This document shows positions 1 to 12,067 of a stretch of 64,000 bases of DNA, piece by piece. Source of the DNA: Hyperoodon ampullatus (taxonomy: Eukaryota > Chordata > Mammalia > Artiodactyla > Ziphiidae). Each line of letters begins with the position of its first letter. Within the stretch, counting starts at the first letter, position 1. The notes beneath the pieces were generated by a model. It made no database searches. It had not been told where the DNA came from and worked only from the letters and a program-made list of their open reading frames with translations. Made by a program: the position numbers and the translations under genes. The stretch spans positions 30,303,088 to 30,367,087 of the forward strand of contig OX457070.1 in NCBI GenBank assembly GCA_949752795.1. Reading direction: 5' to 3'.

Positions 1-750
1 TTTAATGGAAATGCTTTCACTGTTTTACATGATGCTTATAGTCTGTTTAATGAAGTTTTAGGTGGCCTTAGTCTATTTAATGAAATTTCTTTTAATTCCA
101 AATTTCCTAAGAATTGCTTGTTTATTGTGAATGAATATTCAACTCTATTAGGTAATTTTGCTACTATTGAGATACATCATAAGTTTGTTGTCTTTTGATC
201 TTTTAATGTGGCAAACTACATGATTGATTTCCTAATATCAAACCAACTGGCATTGCTAGGAAAAATCCCACATAGTCACGCTGTCTTATCTTTTCTACAC
301 TTTGCTCAATAGGTCTGCTATCGTTTTGTTGAGGTGTTTTGCATCTGTTTCTATGACAGAGATTGCCCTGTAATTTCCTTCCTCATACCTGCCAGGTTTT
401 GGAATCAAGCAAATTGTTTTCTCATGAAATGAATTGGAGAGTGCTTCTCCCCCTACCCCCATACATTTGAATAGTTTTATAAGATTAGAATAATCTATAT
501 TTTCAATGTTTGTAAAATCTCAACATAGAAACCATCTTGGCCTGGAATTTTCTTGTGTGAAGTTTTTCAACATTGTAACTAATTCCTTTACTGGTTATAA
601 TTATTCAGGTTTTATATTTCTTCTTGAGTGAGCCTTGGTAGGATTTTTAGATATTCAATTTACCCAAGCTTTCAAAGTTATCTATATAAAGTCGTTCACA
701 ATATCATTTTGCTGACATCTTAATATTTGTGGCATTTGTAGCTTAGTATC

Positions 751-1029
751 TTTTTTTTTTTTCTGGCTGCATTGGGTCTTCGTTGCTGTGCACGGGCTTT
801 CTCTAGTTGGAGTGAGCGGGGGCTGCTCTTCACTGTGGTGTGCGGGCTTCTCATTGCAGTGGCTTCTCTTGTTGTGGAGCATGGACTCTAGGCACGTGGG
901 CTTCAGTAGTTGTGGCTCATGGGCTTATTTGCTCCACGGCATGTGGGATCGTCCCAGACCAGGGCTCAAACTCATGTCCCCTGCATTGGCAGGCAGATTC
1001 TTAACCACTGCTCTACCAGGGAAGTCCCC
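751..1029 (-). mobile_element. CHR-type SINE, long form (CHRL-like)
   Basis: This is a tRNA-derived SINE in minus orientation. The poly-T (A-tail) is at 751 and the tRNA-related head, reading GGGACTTCCCTGGT on the minus strand, ends at 1029. A perfect 12-bp target-site duplication, TAGCTTAGTATC, lies at 739-750 and 1030-1041. Long CHR elements belong to the whale/hippo/ruminant lineage. Confidence 0.85.
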
Positions 1030-1524
1030 TAGCTTAGTATCATTTTTATTACTAGTATTGCTTTTAATTTCTCTTATTTCTGGTCAGTTTTACCTAAAGC
1101 TTGTCAATTTTATGCCTTTCCAAAGAACCAGTTTTTGGCTTTGTTGAGCTTTACTAGTGTATACTTGTTTTCTATGGTATTTACTTCTGATACTCTCCAT
1201 ATTATTTCTTTCCTTCTACTTATTTTGGATATTTTATGCTTTTCCCTTATTTTTAAAGTTGAATGCTTGACTCAATTTTTAGCCTTTCTTCTTTTGTAAA
1301 ATGAACATTTAAAACAAGTTGTTATAGCTGCTGCTCACAAGGTTTTGATATGCAGCACTTTCATTATTGTACTGTTCTAAATACATTCTACTTTTCATCA
1401 TGAATTTTTCTTTGGCTCACGTGTTATTTAGAAGTATGCTGCCTAATTTCAGAACAAATGAGACCATCTTGTTTTATTTGGAGGGGAATAATTATACTAT
1501 TTTAATTAGAGGTCAGAAAAATGT

Positions 1525-1754
1525 GGGTTTTTTGGTTTTTTTTTTTTTTTTTTTTTTTTTTTGCGGTACACAGGCCTCTCACTGCCGCGGCCTCTCCCGT
1601 TGTGGAGCACAGGCTCTGGACGCGCAGGCTCAGCAGCCATGGCTCACGGGCCCAGTCGCTCCGCGGCATGTAGGATCTTCCCGGACCACGGTACGAACCC
1701 GTGTTCCCTGCATTGGTAGGCGGACTCCCAACCACTGCACCACCAGGGAAGCCC
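1525..1754 (-). mobile_element. CHR-type SINE, young short form
   Basis: Minus-oriented young CHR SINE with a poly-T of more than 20 bases, GC-rich body and tRNA-like head. An 8-bp target-site duplication, AAAATGTG, is at 1517-1524 and 1755-1762. It lies about 90 bp from an oppositely oriented copy at 1843-2049. Confidence 0.85.
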
Positions 1755-1842
1755 AAAATGTGTTCTTTTTGATACAAATCATTTGAATGTTTTTGAGATC
1801 TGATTTATGCCTCAGCATGTCATCAATATTTGTACCTGTCCC

Positions 1843-2049
1843 GGGCCTCCCTGGTGGCGCAGTGGTTGAGAGTCCGCCTGCCGATGCAGGGGATACGGGT
1901 TCGTGCCCCGGTCTGGGAGGATCCCATATGCCGCGGAGCGGCTGGGCCCGTGAGCCATGGCCGCTGAGCCTGCGCGTCCGGAGCCTGTGCTCCGCAACGG
2001 GAGAGGCCACAACAGTGAGAGGCCCGCGTACCGCAAAAAAAAAAAAAAA
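1843..2049 (+). mobile_element. CHR-type SINE, young short form
   Basis: Plus-oriented copy, with the tRNA-like head at 1843 and an A-tail ending near 2049. A perfect 18-bp target-site duplication, AATATTTGTACCTGTCCC, is at 1825-1842 and 2050-2067. This indicates a recent, clean insertion into the old L1. Confidence 0.9.
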
Positions 2050-2316
2050 AATATTTGTACCTGTCCCATACATGCTTAAGAAGAATATGTATTCTGCAGT
2101 GTTATGTATATCTTCATCAAAATAAGCTTGTTAATTGCATTCATTTTTTTCTCCTTAACTGTTACATCTGTAAGTTATTGAGAAATACGTGCTAAAATCT
2201 TCAATACTATAGTGAGATGGTTAAATTCTCCTGAAATTCTTACAATTTTACTTTCATATATTTTGATAGTTGTATATAATCTAGAATTTTTATATCTTCC
2301 TAGTGAATTTAATTTC

Positions 2317-3966
2317 TTTTATTTTTTAATTTTTCAAAATATTTATTTATATATTTTTAACATCTTTATTGGAATATAATTGCTTCACAATGGTGTGTTA
2401 GTTTCTGCTTTATAACAAAGTGAATCAGCTATACATATACATACATCCCCATATCTCCTCCCACCCTCCCTATCCCATCCCTCCAGGTGGTCACAAAGCC
2501 CTGAGCTGATCTCCCTGTGCTATGCGCCTGCTTCCCACTAGCTATCTATTTTACATTTGGTAGTGTATATATGTCCATGCCACTCTCTCACTTCGTCCCA
2601 GCTTACCCTTCCCCCTCCCCACGTCCTCAAGTCCATTCTGTTCGTCTGCATCTTTATTCCTGTCCTGCCCCTAGGTTCTTCAGAACCCTTTTTTTTTTTT
2701 ATTCCATATATATGTGTTAGCATACAGTATTTGTTTTTCTCTTTCTGACTTACTTCACTCTGTATGACAGACTCTAGGTCCATCCACCTCACTACAAATA
2801 ACTCAATTTCATTTCTTTCTATGGCTGAGTAATATTCCATTGTATATATGTGCCATATCTTCTTTATCCATTCATCTGTTGATGGACACTTAGGTTGCTT
2901 CCATGTCCTGGCTGTTGTAAATAGAGCTGCAATGAACATTGTGGTACATGACTCTTTTTGAATTATGGTTTTCTCACAGTATATATGCCCAGTAGTGGGA
3001 CTGCTGGGTCATATGGTAGTTCTATTTTTAGTTTTTTAAGGAACCTCCATACTGTTCTCCATAGTGGCTGTATCAATTTACATTCTCACCAACAGTGCAA
3101 GAGGGTTCCCTTTTCTCCACACCCTCTCCAGCATTTATTGTTTGTATTTTTTTGATGATGGCCATTCTTACCGGTGTGAGGTGATACCTCATTGTAGCTT
3201 TGATTTGCATTTCTCTAATGATTAGTGATGTTGAGCATCCTTTCATGTGTTTGTTGGCAATCTGTATGTCTTCTTTGGAGAAATGTCTATTTAGATCTTC
3301 TGCCCATTTTTGGATTGGGTTGTTTGTTTTTTTGATATTGAGCTGCATGAGCTGCTTGTATATTTTGGAGATTAATCCTTTGTCAGCTGCTTCATTTGCA
3401 AATATTTTCTCCCATTCTAAGGGTTGTCTTTTTGTCTTGTTTATGGTTTCCTTTGCTGTGCAAAAGCTTTTAAGTTTCATTAGGTCCCATTTGTTTATTT
3501 TTGTTTTTATTTCCACTTCTCTAGGATGTGGGTCAGAAAGGATCTTGCTGTGATATATGTCATAGAATGTTCTGCCGATGTTTTCCTCTAAGAGTTTTAT
3601 AGTATCTGGCCTTACATTTAGGTCTTTAATCCATTTTGAGTTTATTTTTGTGTATGGTGTTAGAGAGTGTTCTAATTTCATTCTTTTACATGTAGCTGTC
3701 CAGTTTTCCCAGCAGCACTTATTGAAGAGGCTGTCTTTTCTCCATCGTATATTCTTTCCTCCTTTATCAAAAATAAGGTGACCATATGTGTGTGGGTTTA
3801 TCTCTGAGCTTTCTATCCTGTTCCATTGATCTATATTTCAGTTTTTGTGCCAGTACCATACTGTCTTGATTACTGTAGCTTTGTAGTATAGTCTGAAGTC
3901 AGGGAGCCTGATTCCTCCAACTCAGTTTTTCTTTCTCAAGATTGCTTTGACTATTCAGGGTCTTTT
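2317..3966 (-). mobile_element. 5'-truncated young LINE-1, 1.65 kb
   Basis: Minus-oriented L1 with the A-tail region at 2317-2355, then 3' UTR, then the C-terminal half of ORF2. Minus-strand translation at 2860-2939 and 3073-3681 gives characteristic ORF2p text ([36 protein letters not shown]). A 14-bp target-site duplication, GTGAATTTAATTTC, flanks it at 2303-2316 and 3967-3980. The ORF2 fragment carries frameshifts and lacks its N-terminus, so it is inactive. Confidence 0.9.
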
Positions 3967-3980
3967 GTGAATTTAATTTC

Positions 3981-5199
3981 ATACCCTGAAATAGTGATGT
4001 GACAATTCTTCTAAGAAACATGGGATTCACTGCTTCCCAGAAGTCAGCTAAATGACATTGTGTCCAGTTGGTGAGTCATGTTTTTCTTTCTTTTTCACTC
4101 ATAAGAGGGCAGTATTTAAGATCTTGATCTTTGATGAGTTTTTGACAGGTTTCCACATCTCATGGCTTCAGGATATTTTGGAAGTTCTACTATGCTGGTA
4201 GTATACTTCTTATGAATAGCAGTGCAATTGCCTCAGGATAAAGAAAATGATATTTTCCCAGTAAGGACTGGTAAATATTGGCATTTTTCGAAATGGTGGG
4301 ACTCAATGCCTTTAGTTTTGTTTGTTAAGGTTATTTAGGGATACCTTATATGAAGACATGGGAATGGATTACATATCTATTCTTTTATGCTATCCAGGAT
4401 TTAAAAAAAATATATATGGGAGTAATTTTTAAAAATGAACTGTAGTTTCATACTGGAATACACAACATTAGGCACATCTGTTTTCTCTGAGATCATTCTC
4501 CTTCAGTGGAAACCCCAATGCTGTATGTGTACCATGTGACTTCACTCCCCCGGCCATCAAAGAGTAGAGGTTGTGGGCTCTTGAACCATACAGGGTGAAG
4601 AAAAATTGGAATTTGGATTCAAAAGTATTAGACTTGACCTCGTGAGCTGGAAAGACACATAAACATGGGAGATGAGGCTCACATTTTGGTTTGGCCATCT
4701 TCTGCCATGAATACAGTAAACGTCATCAAGATGGAAAGAAGAGGGAAGTTGAATTTAAGAGGAGCAGAGAAGAGCTAATATGTGGCTTCAGGGAGAGAGA
4801 AGGAGACTTGAGTCTTGGTGCCAATATAGTTCCTGTTTTCAGTCTTTTTGATACCAGCTGCTTTTCTTGCCCTAAGAGTATTTTAGATATTCCAATATCC
4901 TTGTAATACACCTCCTCCCCTTTTATGGCTCAAGCTACTTTGAGTGGATTTCTGCCCTCGCTGATTTAAAACGTTACTGTGCACATCAATTATAGAGCTG
5001 TCTTCATGGTAGTTGGATGATCTTGGAACTATTTCCAGAGCTGTGGTTAGTAGTATCTGAAGCAGCTAAAGGGGTTCTTTATAAGGGACACATCCTGAGT
5101 ATAGGCTAATGGCTGGGTCTAATGCACTTTGACAACTTGCTGCCACCACATTGCATTTTCTTCCAAATAGAAATCATAAAGAATTTTAGGGTAAATTGA
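3981..5199. other. Intergenic stretch downstream of GKN1
   Basis: No exon, RNA gene or confidently named repeat was recognised. The short open frames at 4468-4911 have no family features. Confidence 0.5.
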
Positions 5200-5216
5200 A
5201 CTCTGTGCTAAATAGG

Positions 5217-5222
5217 TTTATT
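5217..5222 (-). promoter_or_regulatory. GKN1: GKN1 polyadenylation signal AATAAA
   Basis: The minus strand reads GTGTCAATAAACC about 130 bp after the GKN1 stop. The intervening 3' UTR (5223-5350) resembles the human GKN1 3' UTR as remembered, including a segment near 5290-5330 reading CATCAGAATATTC on the minus strand. The transcript probably ends near 5200. Confidence 0.8.
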
Positions 5223-5350
5223 GACACTTAAAGAAACCAGACAGGACTAGGAGAAAACATTTCAGAATGACATGATTAAAAACCCTTAGGACCCATATTT
5301 TTCTGCATAGAATATTCTGATGGCTAAACCCACAGCAACTTTTTTTTTTT

Positions 5351-8300
5351 TTAGTTCTCCACTGTTCCTCCACAGAAGGAAATGTTCAGAATCCGGAGTG
5401 TATCAATACTGAAACATTTTCCTATGTGTAAATTCTGGCTTGTGTCTGATAAAAAGAAAAGAAGAAACCAATATCAATGCCTTTTCAAGGACCTGTTTTT
5501 TTAGGGGATAGAGGCAAGGAATGTCACACAGTTTTCAAACTAGCTCTGCAGTAATTTCAAGATTTAGCTAGCTAGCTATCAAGATTAAATCAATCAATTC
5601 AGAGATCTGGAAAGTTGCTGTTTTGTTAGGTTCCCGTGTGAACTCTTTGTTTTTATGTAAATTATTCTTTGAATGCCCAGAATTAGTGATTGTTTGAGCT
5701 ATAAAAAGCCAATAGAGTCTACTGGCATTCTCCTTTCATTTAGTGATTCATGCATTTCTTTGAATATGTCTTGAGTTTACTCTAGATTCACCCTTGAAAG
5801 GAAATATTTCAGGGTGGTTAAAAGCACAGAATCCAGAGCCAAAATGCTTAGGATTGACCCAGGCAAGGGTTTTGTGACCTCTCTCTGTGCCTGTTTCCTC
5901 ATCAGAAAGTGAGAATAACAATAAAGCCTATCACATAAGATTGCGGTCAGGAGCAAATGAGTTAACACACTTAAAGCACGTAGAATAGCGCGTGGCACAA
6001 AGCAAGCGCTACAGAAGTGTTAACCTTGATTACCATCTCTCGAGTAATTGGTGTCCTCTGTGGACATGCCCGGAAAACAGTCTGACAATCCCACCAGCAT
6101 TATCTTGGAGTGCACAGTAGAGAGGCTACTCACCTTGAATCTCTTCAGCCATGTATGTTGGAATCCCCTTACACATGGCAACGATGGGTTTTCCAAACTG
6201 GTCCAGGTTGTTGACTTTGTCAGGTTTGACTGTGTATATCAGGCTCTTGGGAGGTGGTTCCCCTAGTCCTTTACCCTGAAGCTGAGTGTGCACAAGACAG
6301 GTGGAAAGGAGGAGAGAGGAGTGTTAAGCCCAGTGGTTTGTTGGGTTGGGGTTGGGTTCAAGGTCAACAAGGGGGTATTGCTTGGCTATAACTTTTCCAT
6401 AATCAGAATGAAGAAGGACCAATTCCAGCCCTGTATATCTCAGAATTTTGTAGTGTCCCAAGGGATTTAGCTGGTTTGAAACCCCAGCTTTTCATATAAA
6501 CAGAAGTCTGAGGGTAAATTTATTCTGAAGGTTGAACCTTATTTGGTCATCTTATATTTCTGGGATGGATTTATATGATAATCAGTTTCTGAGAATGCAG
6601 TTTATTTTCTCTACGCTGTCAGTGAAAGTTACCCACTTATCAGTTATAGGGATATAAACTCAAGCTGACATTTTAAAGAATGATAGATCCCCTCTCCCCT
6701 CCTACCCCAACTAGGGTTGCCAGATAAAATACAGGACACCCAGTTACATTTTAATTTCAGATAAATAACAGATCATTTGTAAGTATAAGTATGTCCCAAA
6801 TATTGCATAGGACATGCTTATGCTAAAAATTATCCATTGTTTATTTGAAATTCAAACGTAACTGGGTATCCTCTATTTCTATTTGCTACATCAAATAACC
6901 CTAACCTACTCTTGCAGAAAAAAGTCCTTGAAGTACTGAGGGCTCCCACTGGTGTGAGCAGAGCTTTGCTCCCCTAACAGTAAAGGTGAGGTGTTTTGAT
7001 CAGCTTCTGTGGAGGCAGGTATGAGCCACAGCATTTGAGTGTGGTGGCAGCTCTCTCTCCTCAGGCAATTACCAATTCCCCTTTCCCTTTTTTGCTCCAC
7101 AGAGCAACATACTGTGGTCAAGAAGGAACAACTGTGACCTTCTCATTATTTATTGGAAATCATAAGACTTCCCTGAGTAAAAATAAAAAGACTTTTATTT
7201 TTACCTTCTTTTCCTTGACCAGTGTATCAAGGGCTTGAAAAGAGGGCATGACTGCCTTGTTCATTTTGTGCACAATGCATGACTTCTTGTTAAAGATCCT
7301 GGTTACAGCAAAGCCCTATTAAAGAAGATGGTAGATGGTAAGGAGTTATGTTCTCCAAGGTGCTTTTCTCATCAGAAATTAGTTTCACCAGCAGAGGGAA
7401 ATGGAACTCTGAGATCACGATGAACTGAGATAAAAGTGCTGGATCTGACCTTGTTTTGCAATCATATTTATTGCTAACATTTGTAAGGATAGACCACAAA
7501 CTCTTTGAGGGAGAGACTGAGTGTTGAACTTGCTTCAGGTTCTAGCCTGGGAAGAGTCTTTCAAAATATGTCTGTTCTGCTGAAATAAAATTTTAAATAC
7601 TATCATATTTTAATCTCCTTTGATCTTCACAACATTTCAAGGAGGCAGGTAAGACAGGAATTTGTTTTCTATTTGACCAGATGATAAAACTGAAACTATA
7701 AGGAGTTGGCTTTTCTAAAGTACGAAGTTTGTTAAATATAGAGCTGGTAATTGCTGAGCTGGGTGTTCTAACAAGAAACAACTGTTTTTTTTTGTTTTGT
7801 TTTTTGTTTTGTTTTGTTTTTACTCTCTTCCTCATTAATATTGTCATTTACACTTCCTTTGGTCTTTTTGAGTTACAGATGAAATGTCAATTTCTGTCTT
7901 TTTAGAAGGAAATTGACAATAGGGTGAGATAGATTGTGCTTTGGCAATAGTAATATTATGAAGGTCTTTTGTCTTTATTGAGGGTTTCTGCAGGTAAGGC
8001 AAAAGATGTCATATTTGTCTTATAGCCTCACAGCATAGTGGATCCTAATTACTATTCACACTGGCATGAATTTTAACTTACTGTGAGAAACTTATTAACA
8101 GCACTTATATCTAGGGAGTGAAACTGGGTGAGCCAAATAGGCATTTTTACTTATAACTCTGTGCTTATGTGCAGTTAGAATTTACATCATTTAAAATTTT
8201 TTATGGTTAGCAGGCAATTTTTGTTGTCATTAAAAAGAAATGCCATTTTGCAAAGAACAGAAATTGCATGTGGGCTACCTACAGATTCATAATCCCACAG

Positions 8301-10391
8301 GGAATTCCACGAGTCCCATCCATTGTTATTGTCAACATTGACCACGTTATGTTCTTTGTTGACACTCACTGACTGCTGCCCACTTCCACCACTGTTGTTG
8401 TCGTTGACATTGATATTCTGAAATTTACAAGAAATGAACTTTGATTTAATACCACATTTCTTTGCAAATGCATTTTGGTAACACACTTTAAAAAATGAGA
8501 CTTACATAGTTAGCAAGGGCAGGAGTCAGAAAGATGCCAACAAGTCCAGCAAAGGCAATCTGAAATCACAAATAACATTGGTCTACTGTTAAATGGCAAA
8601 ACAATGGCCTCGTCTTCTTTCTTTATCTAAGCTTATCAAAATACTTACTAACTTTACCACTCTATTGAGTGGTCTGTCTTTTCTTCTTCTTTGGTCTTCT
8701 ATTTTTTTAACCATTGGAAGTTTTAATGATAATGTTGAATTGTAGGTTAATTATAAGTAATTATGTTGATTGTTTTAGAATTTTTAATGTAGGTCTTATG
8801 AAATACTGATGAAGTGTCAGTATATTGAAAAATAAAGTTGGAAATGAATAGCATATATGGTATGAAAATGGTTTTAAGTTCTGAGAACCACATCTGAAAA
8901 TGATTTAATTTAATTTTCCTATTTATTGACCTGAATGTTTCTTCTCTTCCTAGACCCCTAATAGCAGTAGTCTTTTTATTTAAAAATTGTTTTAAAGTAA
9001 TGGATTAGTAAGCAGATTGGATATGAATGATGAGAAGCCAAGGATGGGGTGTCTGGCTGTCAAATGTGCTTAGCAGAAGGGAAGTCAATCACTGTCCCAG
9101 GACACCTGATGTAGTCATGTGTCATTGAGTACACAGCGCTTGTTCTCAGAACACAGAGCTTTATGCAGGGTGCATGATTCTAGGTGCTTATCTTCATTTC
9201 CTTTGCCTGGAACAAAATGGTTTGAGAACTGCACTAGTAATTCAAGGTAATTAAAAAAATTGGTTTGATGTTTCCCCTGATAGTTTAAGAAGGAGGTTAA
9301 AAAAATTCAGAGGTGGAAGAAATTTTAGAGACCTATTAGTACAACATAATCCTTTCACAGATGAGGAAACTGAACTTCAGAAGTTGAGTGACTTGGCCAA
9401 AGGTGTACCTTTTGTTCAAGGCAGAACCAGAAGAGAAACCAGATCTGACCTGTGTCTGGAGCTCTTTTTTTTTTTTTTTTTAACCTTCCTATTAGTAGAA
9501 CTTATTTCTAGGGACTTCCCTGGTGGTCCAGTGGTTAAGACTTCGCCTTCCAATGCAGGGGGTGAGGGTTTGATCCCTGGTTGGGGAGCTAAGATCCTAC
9601 ATGTCTCGTGGCCAAAAAAACAAAACATAAAAATAGAACTTATTTCTAGAAAATTATTTCACACTTGCAACTCCATTATGAAGCAGAGTCTGCTGTAATA
9701 TATTTTAATGTTTAGTATGTCAAAACATGAAAATATTTACCTGACTCTAGCCCTTTTGCATCCTGTTATGAGACACACAGCACTACCAGTTACTTTGGCA
9801 GAATTTTGTGGTCCATTTGCTACACTCTTCAGCCTTTTACATGGAACCACAAGTGAGATGTTGCACTAGCTTCATGTTTCAAGTGTTTTCATGAATAAAT
9901 GGCTACAGACAGGGTCCAAGGTAGAACTTTCTTACTTAGAGATCCATTTCACAGGGGAGAATGTGACAGTAAGTCTCTCACCACTTTGTTTTGTTAATAA
10001 GCTTTTTATCTTGCCTGAACATACTCAGAAGTTTTGGTCAAAAAGGGAATTTAAGAAGGTATGAAAAGTCAGACATTTTCTAGGGCTAGAGACTGCTTGC
10101 TCTGTGCCCAGACCTGAATCAGGCGATCTGGAAAGTAATTTTTTAAAGATAGCATAGTATAAGATGCTCAGGCAGCTGACCAATCCCAGTATAACTATCC
10201 TTCTCTATAGAGACGCTTATAGATGCCATGATTCCATGAAAAGAAAATAGATTATTATTATTATTTTTACAAAATTTTGCATTACAATGATATTGTCATA
10301 AGAAGCAGACCCCCTTAGCTCAGAATATTAACAGTCTCCAGTTATAAGGGAATAAATTCAAAAGGAAATATCTACTCACTGTGAACTTCAT
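5351..10391 (-). CDS. GKN1: Gastrokine-1, intact six-exon gene
   Basis: GKN1 is a secreted gastric mucosal protein of the BRICHOS family, made by surface mucous cells and linked to epithelial maintenance and tumour suppression. Coding exons on the minus strand are 10391-10380 (MKFT), 8559-8506, 8417-8283, 7315-7205, 6281-6134 and 5445-5351 (stop TAA 5353-5351). All introns are GT-AG; phases are 0,0,0,0,1. The product is 184 residues; human GKN1 is 185 from the equivalent start. Residues 1-20 form a signal peptide (exon 2 reads IAFAGLVGIFLTPALANY). Exon 3 carries the hallmark SGQQSVSVNKEHN and VDNNNGWDSWNSLWDY. The BRICHOS region follows, with cysteines at 80 (KKSCIVHKMNK) and 141 (VAMCKGIPTYMAEE) and C-terminal cysteines at 164 and 178, ending FCGGTVEN. 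No frameshift or premature stop was found. An NIS glycosylation sequon lies at residue 174. GKN2 is divergent, 17.8 kb away. Confidence 0.96.
5805..6015 (+). repeat. MIR SINE in GKN1 intron 5
   Basis: Ancient mammalian MIR in plus orientation, with recognisable GTGACCTCTCTCTGTGCCTG and the following TTTCCTCATC core and a tail-like CGTGGCACAAAGCAAGCGCT. It is strongly diverged, with no visible target-site duplication. Confidence 0.8.
6712..6903. mobile_element. Palindromic non-autonomous DNA transposon (MITE-like)
   Basis: The two halves are inverted repeats of about 95 bp. The left arm begins AGGGTTGCCAGATAAAATAC; the right arm read on the minus strand begins AGGGTTATTTGATGTAGCAA and stays alignable to the centre near 6805 (shared CCCAGTTAC, AATTTCA, GTCC and GCAATATTTGG). 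It lies in GKN1 intron 4. It matches a common mammalian MER DNA-element type, but the exact family name is uncertain. Confidence 0.75.
9335..9435 (-). repeat. MIR-like fragment in GKN1 intron 1
   Basis: CACAGATGAGGAAACTGAAC followed by GACTTGGCCAAAGGT is the complement of the MIR core. It is old and short. Confidence 0.55.
9511..9633 (+). mobile_element. Short tRNA-derived SINE (CHR family relative)
   Basis: Begins GGGACTTCCCTGGTGGTCCA and ends in an A-rich tail. A perfect 15-bp target-site duplication, TAGAACTTATTTCTA, is at 9496-9510 and 9634-9648. The insertion is in GKN1 intron 1. Confidence 0.88.
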
Positions 10392-10398
10392 TTTGACT

Positions 10399-10434
10399 TC
10401 ACCAAAGCAATGAAGCCAGGGAGAAGGCAGGCAT
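10399..10434 (-). other. Upstream ORF ahead of the GKN1 start
   Basis: An ATG at 10434-10432 opens a frame of 11 codons (MPAFSLASLLW) closed by TGA at 10401-10399, 7 bases before the GKN1 ATG and in a different frame. Whether it lies inside the transcript is not known. It shows that no N-terminal extension upstream of MKFT is available here. Confidence 0.5.
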
Positions 10435-10454
10435 GGACTCAGAAAAAAAGTCTT

Positions 10455-10466
10455 CTCATATTTGTA
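10455..10466 (-). promoter_or_regulatory. Weak TATA-like element upstream of GKN1
   Basis: The minus strand reads ACAAATATGAGA about 70 bp upstream of the GKN1 ATG, at a plausible core-promoter distance. A GATA-type site (AGATAAGT on the minus strand) lies further upstream near 10516-10523. These are motif matches only. Confidence 0.3.
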
Positions 10467-10989
10467 CTTGACCAGCTTTACTCAAGCTAGGTGTGAACAG
10501 GTGGGGTCCAAGACTTATCTTTCTCCATTTTCCATATCTGTGCTATGTTCTGGTGTACCAGGAAGCCTTTTGGAATATCCATCTCGTTAGCAAGGCATTT
10601 TGACATGGAGTTGATCTGACTCACCGTTTGTCAAAGTTGAAGATATCAAAACAAACTCAGTATGATTTATGATAACTTCTGTTCCAACTGAAGCTGTGGG
10701 TGTGGGTATTTTATATATTGATATTACTCAGATTCAGAAAAAGAACCATCCCTAAAATCAAACAAGGCAAGAAACTGTGGGCCTTGTAGATAGCAGCTCC
10801 TGTAAGAATGTGGAATGGTTTCCTCTTCATACCTTTAACCAAGCCACTGTGTTGCTTTTGCTTAGGCTAAACATGTTCTACTAGCTACTCCCACAAAACC
10901 TATAACCTTCTCTGCAATCCTGAGCTCTTTGGATGATAGGACCATACATCTAGTTAGAAAATCTGGGACTCTCTTTGGTCTTTTTTCTA

Positions 10990-11530
10990 ACCATCCAGTT
11001 AGTTACTAAACCTTGTCATTTCATCTCAGTCAGAATTGACGCTCAACTCTGGCTTTGCCCACAGCTTCATTCACCTGGACTTTTATAGCAGTTGTGTAAT
11101 TGATCATTCTGGTCATCGGTCTCTCATATTCCAGTGCATTTTCCCCACATTTTCCCTAAGGTTGTCTTTTTAAGAATACATATATAAATAAACTGACTCT
11201 ACCATGCTTAGCAACTTTCACTGGCAGCCTACAAGATAAACTTCAAGCTCACTGGAATGGCACAGAGGGTCCTTTATAATGTTTCCAAAGTCTCCACAGT
11301 TGTATCTGTCACTGTATAAACCTATATTCCAGCTACACCACAGTTCCACTTTGGTGGGAATATTCAGGATGGTTCATGCCTCTATGCCTTCGCACATGTA
11401 GTTCCTTCACCCTGGAGTGCCAACCCCTTGCCTTTCTCTAATTGGTAATTACTATTTATTTTTCAAGGCCCAACTCACATACCACTGCCTCCATCATGTC
11501 TTCTCAATATCCAAGGGGGAAACTTTTTTC
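10990..11530 (+). repeat. LINE-2 fragment
   Basis: Plus-oriented L2 3' region, recognised from CTTCGCACATGTAGTTCC, CACCCTGGAGTGCCAACCCC and CAAGGCCCAACTCACATACC. It is old and diverged. The flanking unique sequence 10530-10990 and 11530-12056 shows nothing recognisable. Confidence 0.65.
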
Positions 11531-12067
11531 TTTTTTTTCCTTGAGCTATAAAAGGAATCCCTGTCCTCTTATTTATTTCTAGATAATTTAGTTTTCAGAA
11601 ATGATGTTAAAATAATTTTAAAAATGTTTTCATCAGAAGCACAGAGTAGATCTTGTCACTTGGGCAAACAAGTAAATGCTCAAAACAATCTTGGAGGTGA
11701 ATTAAAGTTTCAATTTTTTTCCTACTCTCTCTTACAAATGGAAGCTAGTAAATCAAATTGCTGAGGGGAAAAACTGTATCTCATGAATCACTGATCTATA
11801 AATTTCCCCTTTGGAAACCTTCCTGAGCCCATGATTATCCATATATGCATGGCTTGGAATCACAGGATAGGGTTACATGGTTGTAAAGCTTGATTAACTA
11901 CCCACATCTCTTTCAGAATGTTGGCATGAGTGGATTAGTGTAGCTGTGGTAAGATTTTGTTTATGTTTTTAAAGTGCCCACTAATCTCTTCCAAACTTGC
12001 TCTTTAGCTGCAAAAGATCACTAAGCCTGGGATGGAGGGCAGCTATCTGTGAAGAGGTTTCCTTTCT

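Larger units (their letters stand above)
1..2302 (-). repeat. Old LINE-1 (L1M-type) ORF2 region, antisense
   Basis: T-rich plus-strand text corresponds to the complement of L1 ORF2 (reverse transcriptase through N-terminal region), for example around 290-420, 1080-1160 and 1320-1380. All frames are broken, so it is an old, dead copy. It is interrupted by three SINEs (751-1029, about 1525-1754 and 1843-2049). The family is clear but the subfamily was not determined. Confidence 0.75.

Noticed and set aside
3073..3681. 202-codon open frame on the minus strand
   Set aside because: LINE-1 ORF2 fragment inside the element at 2317-3966.
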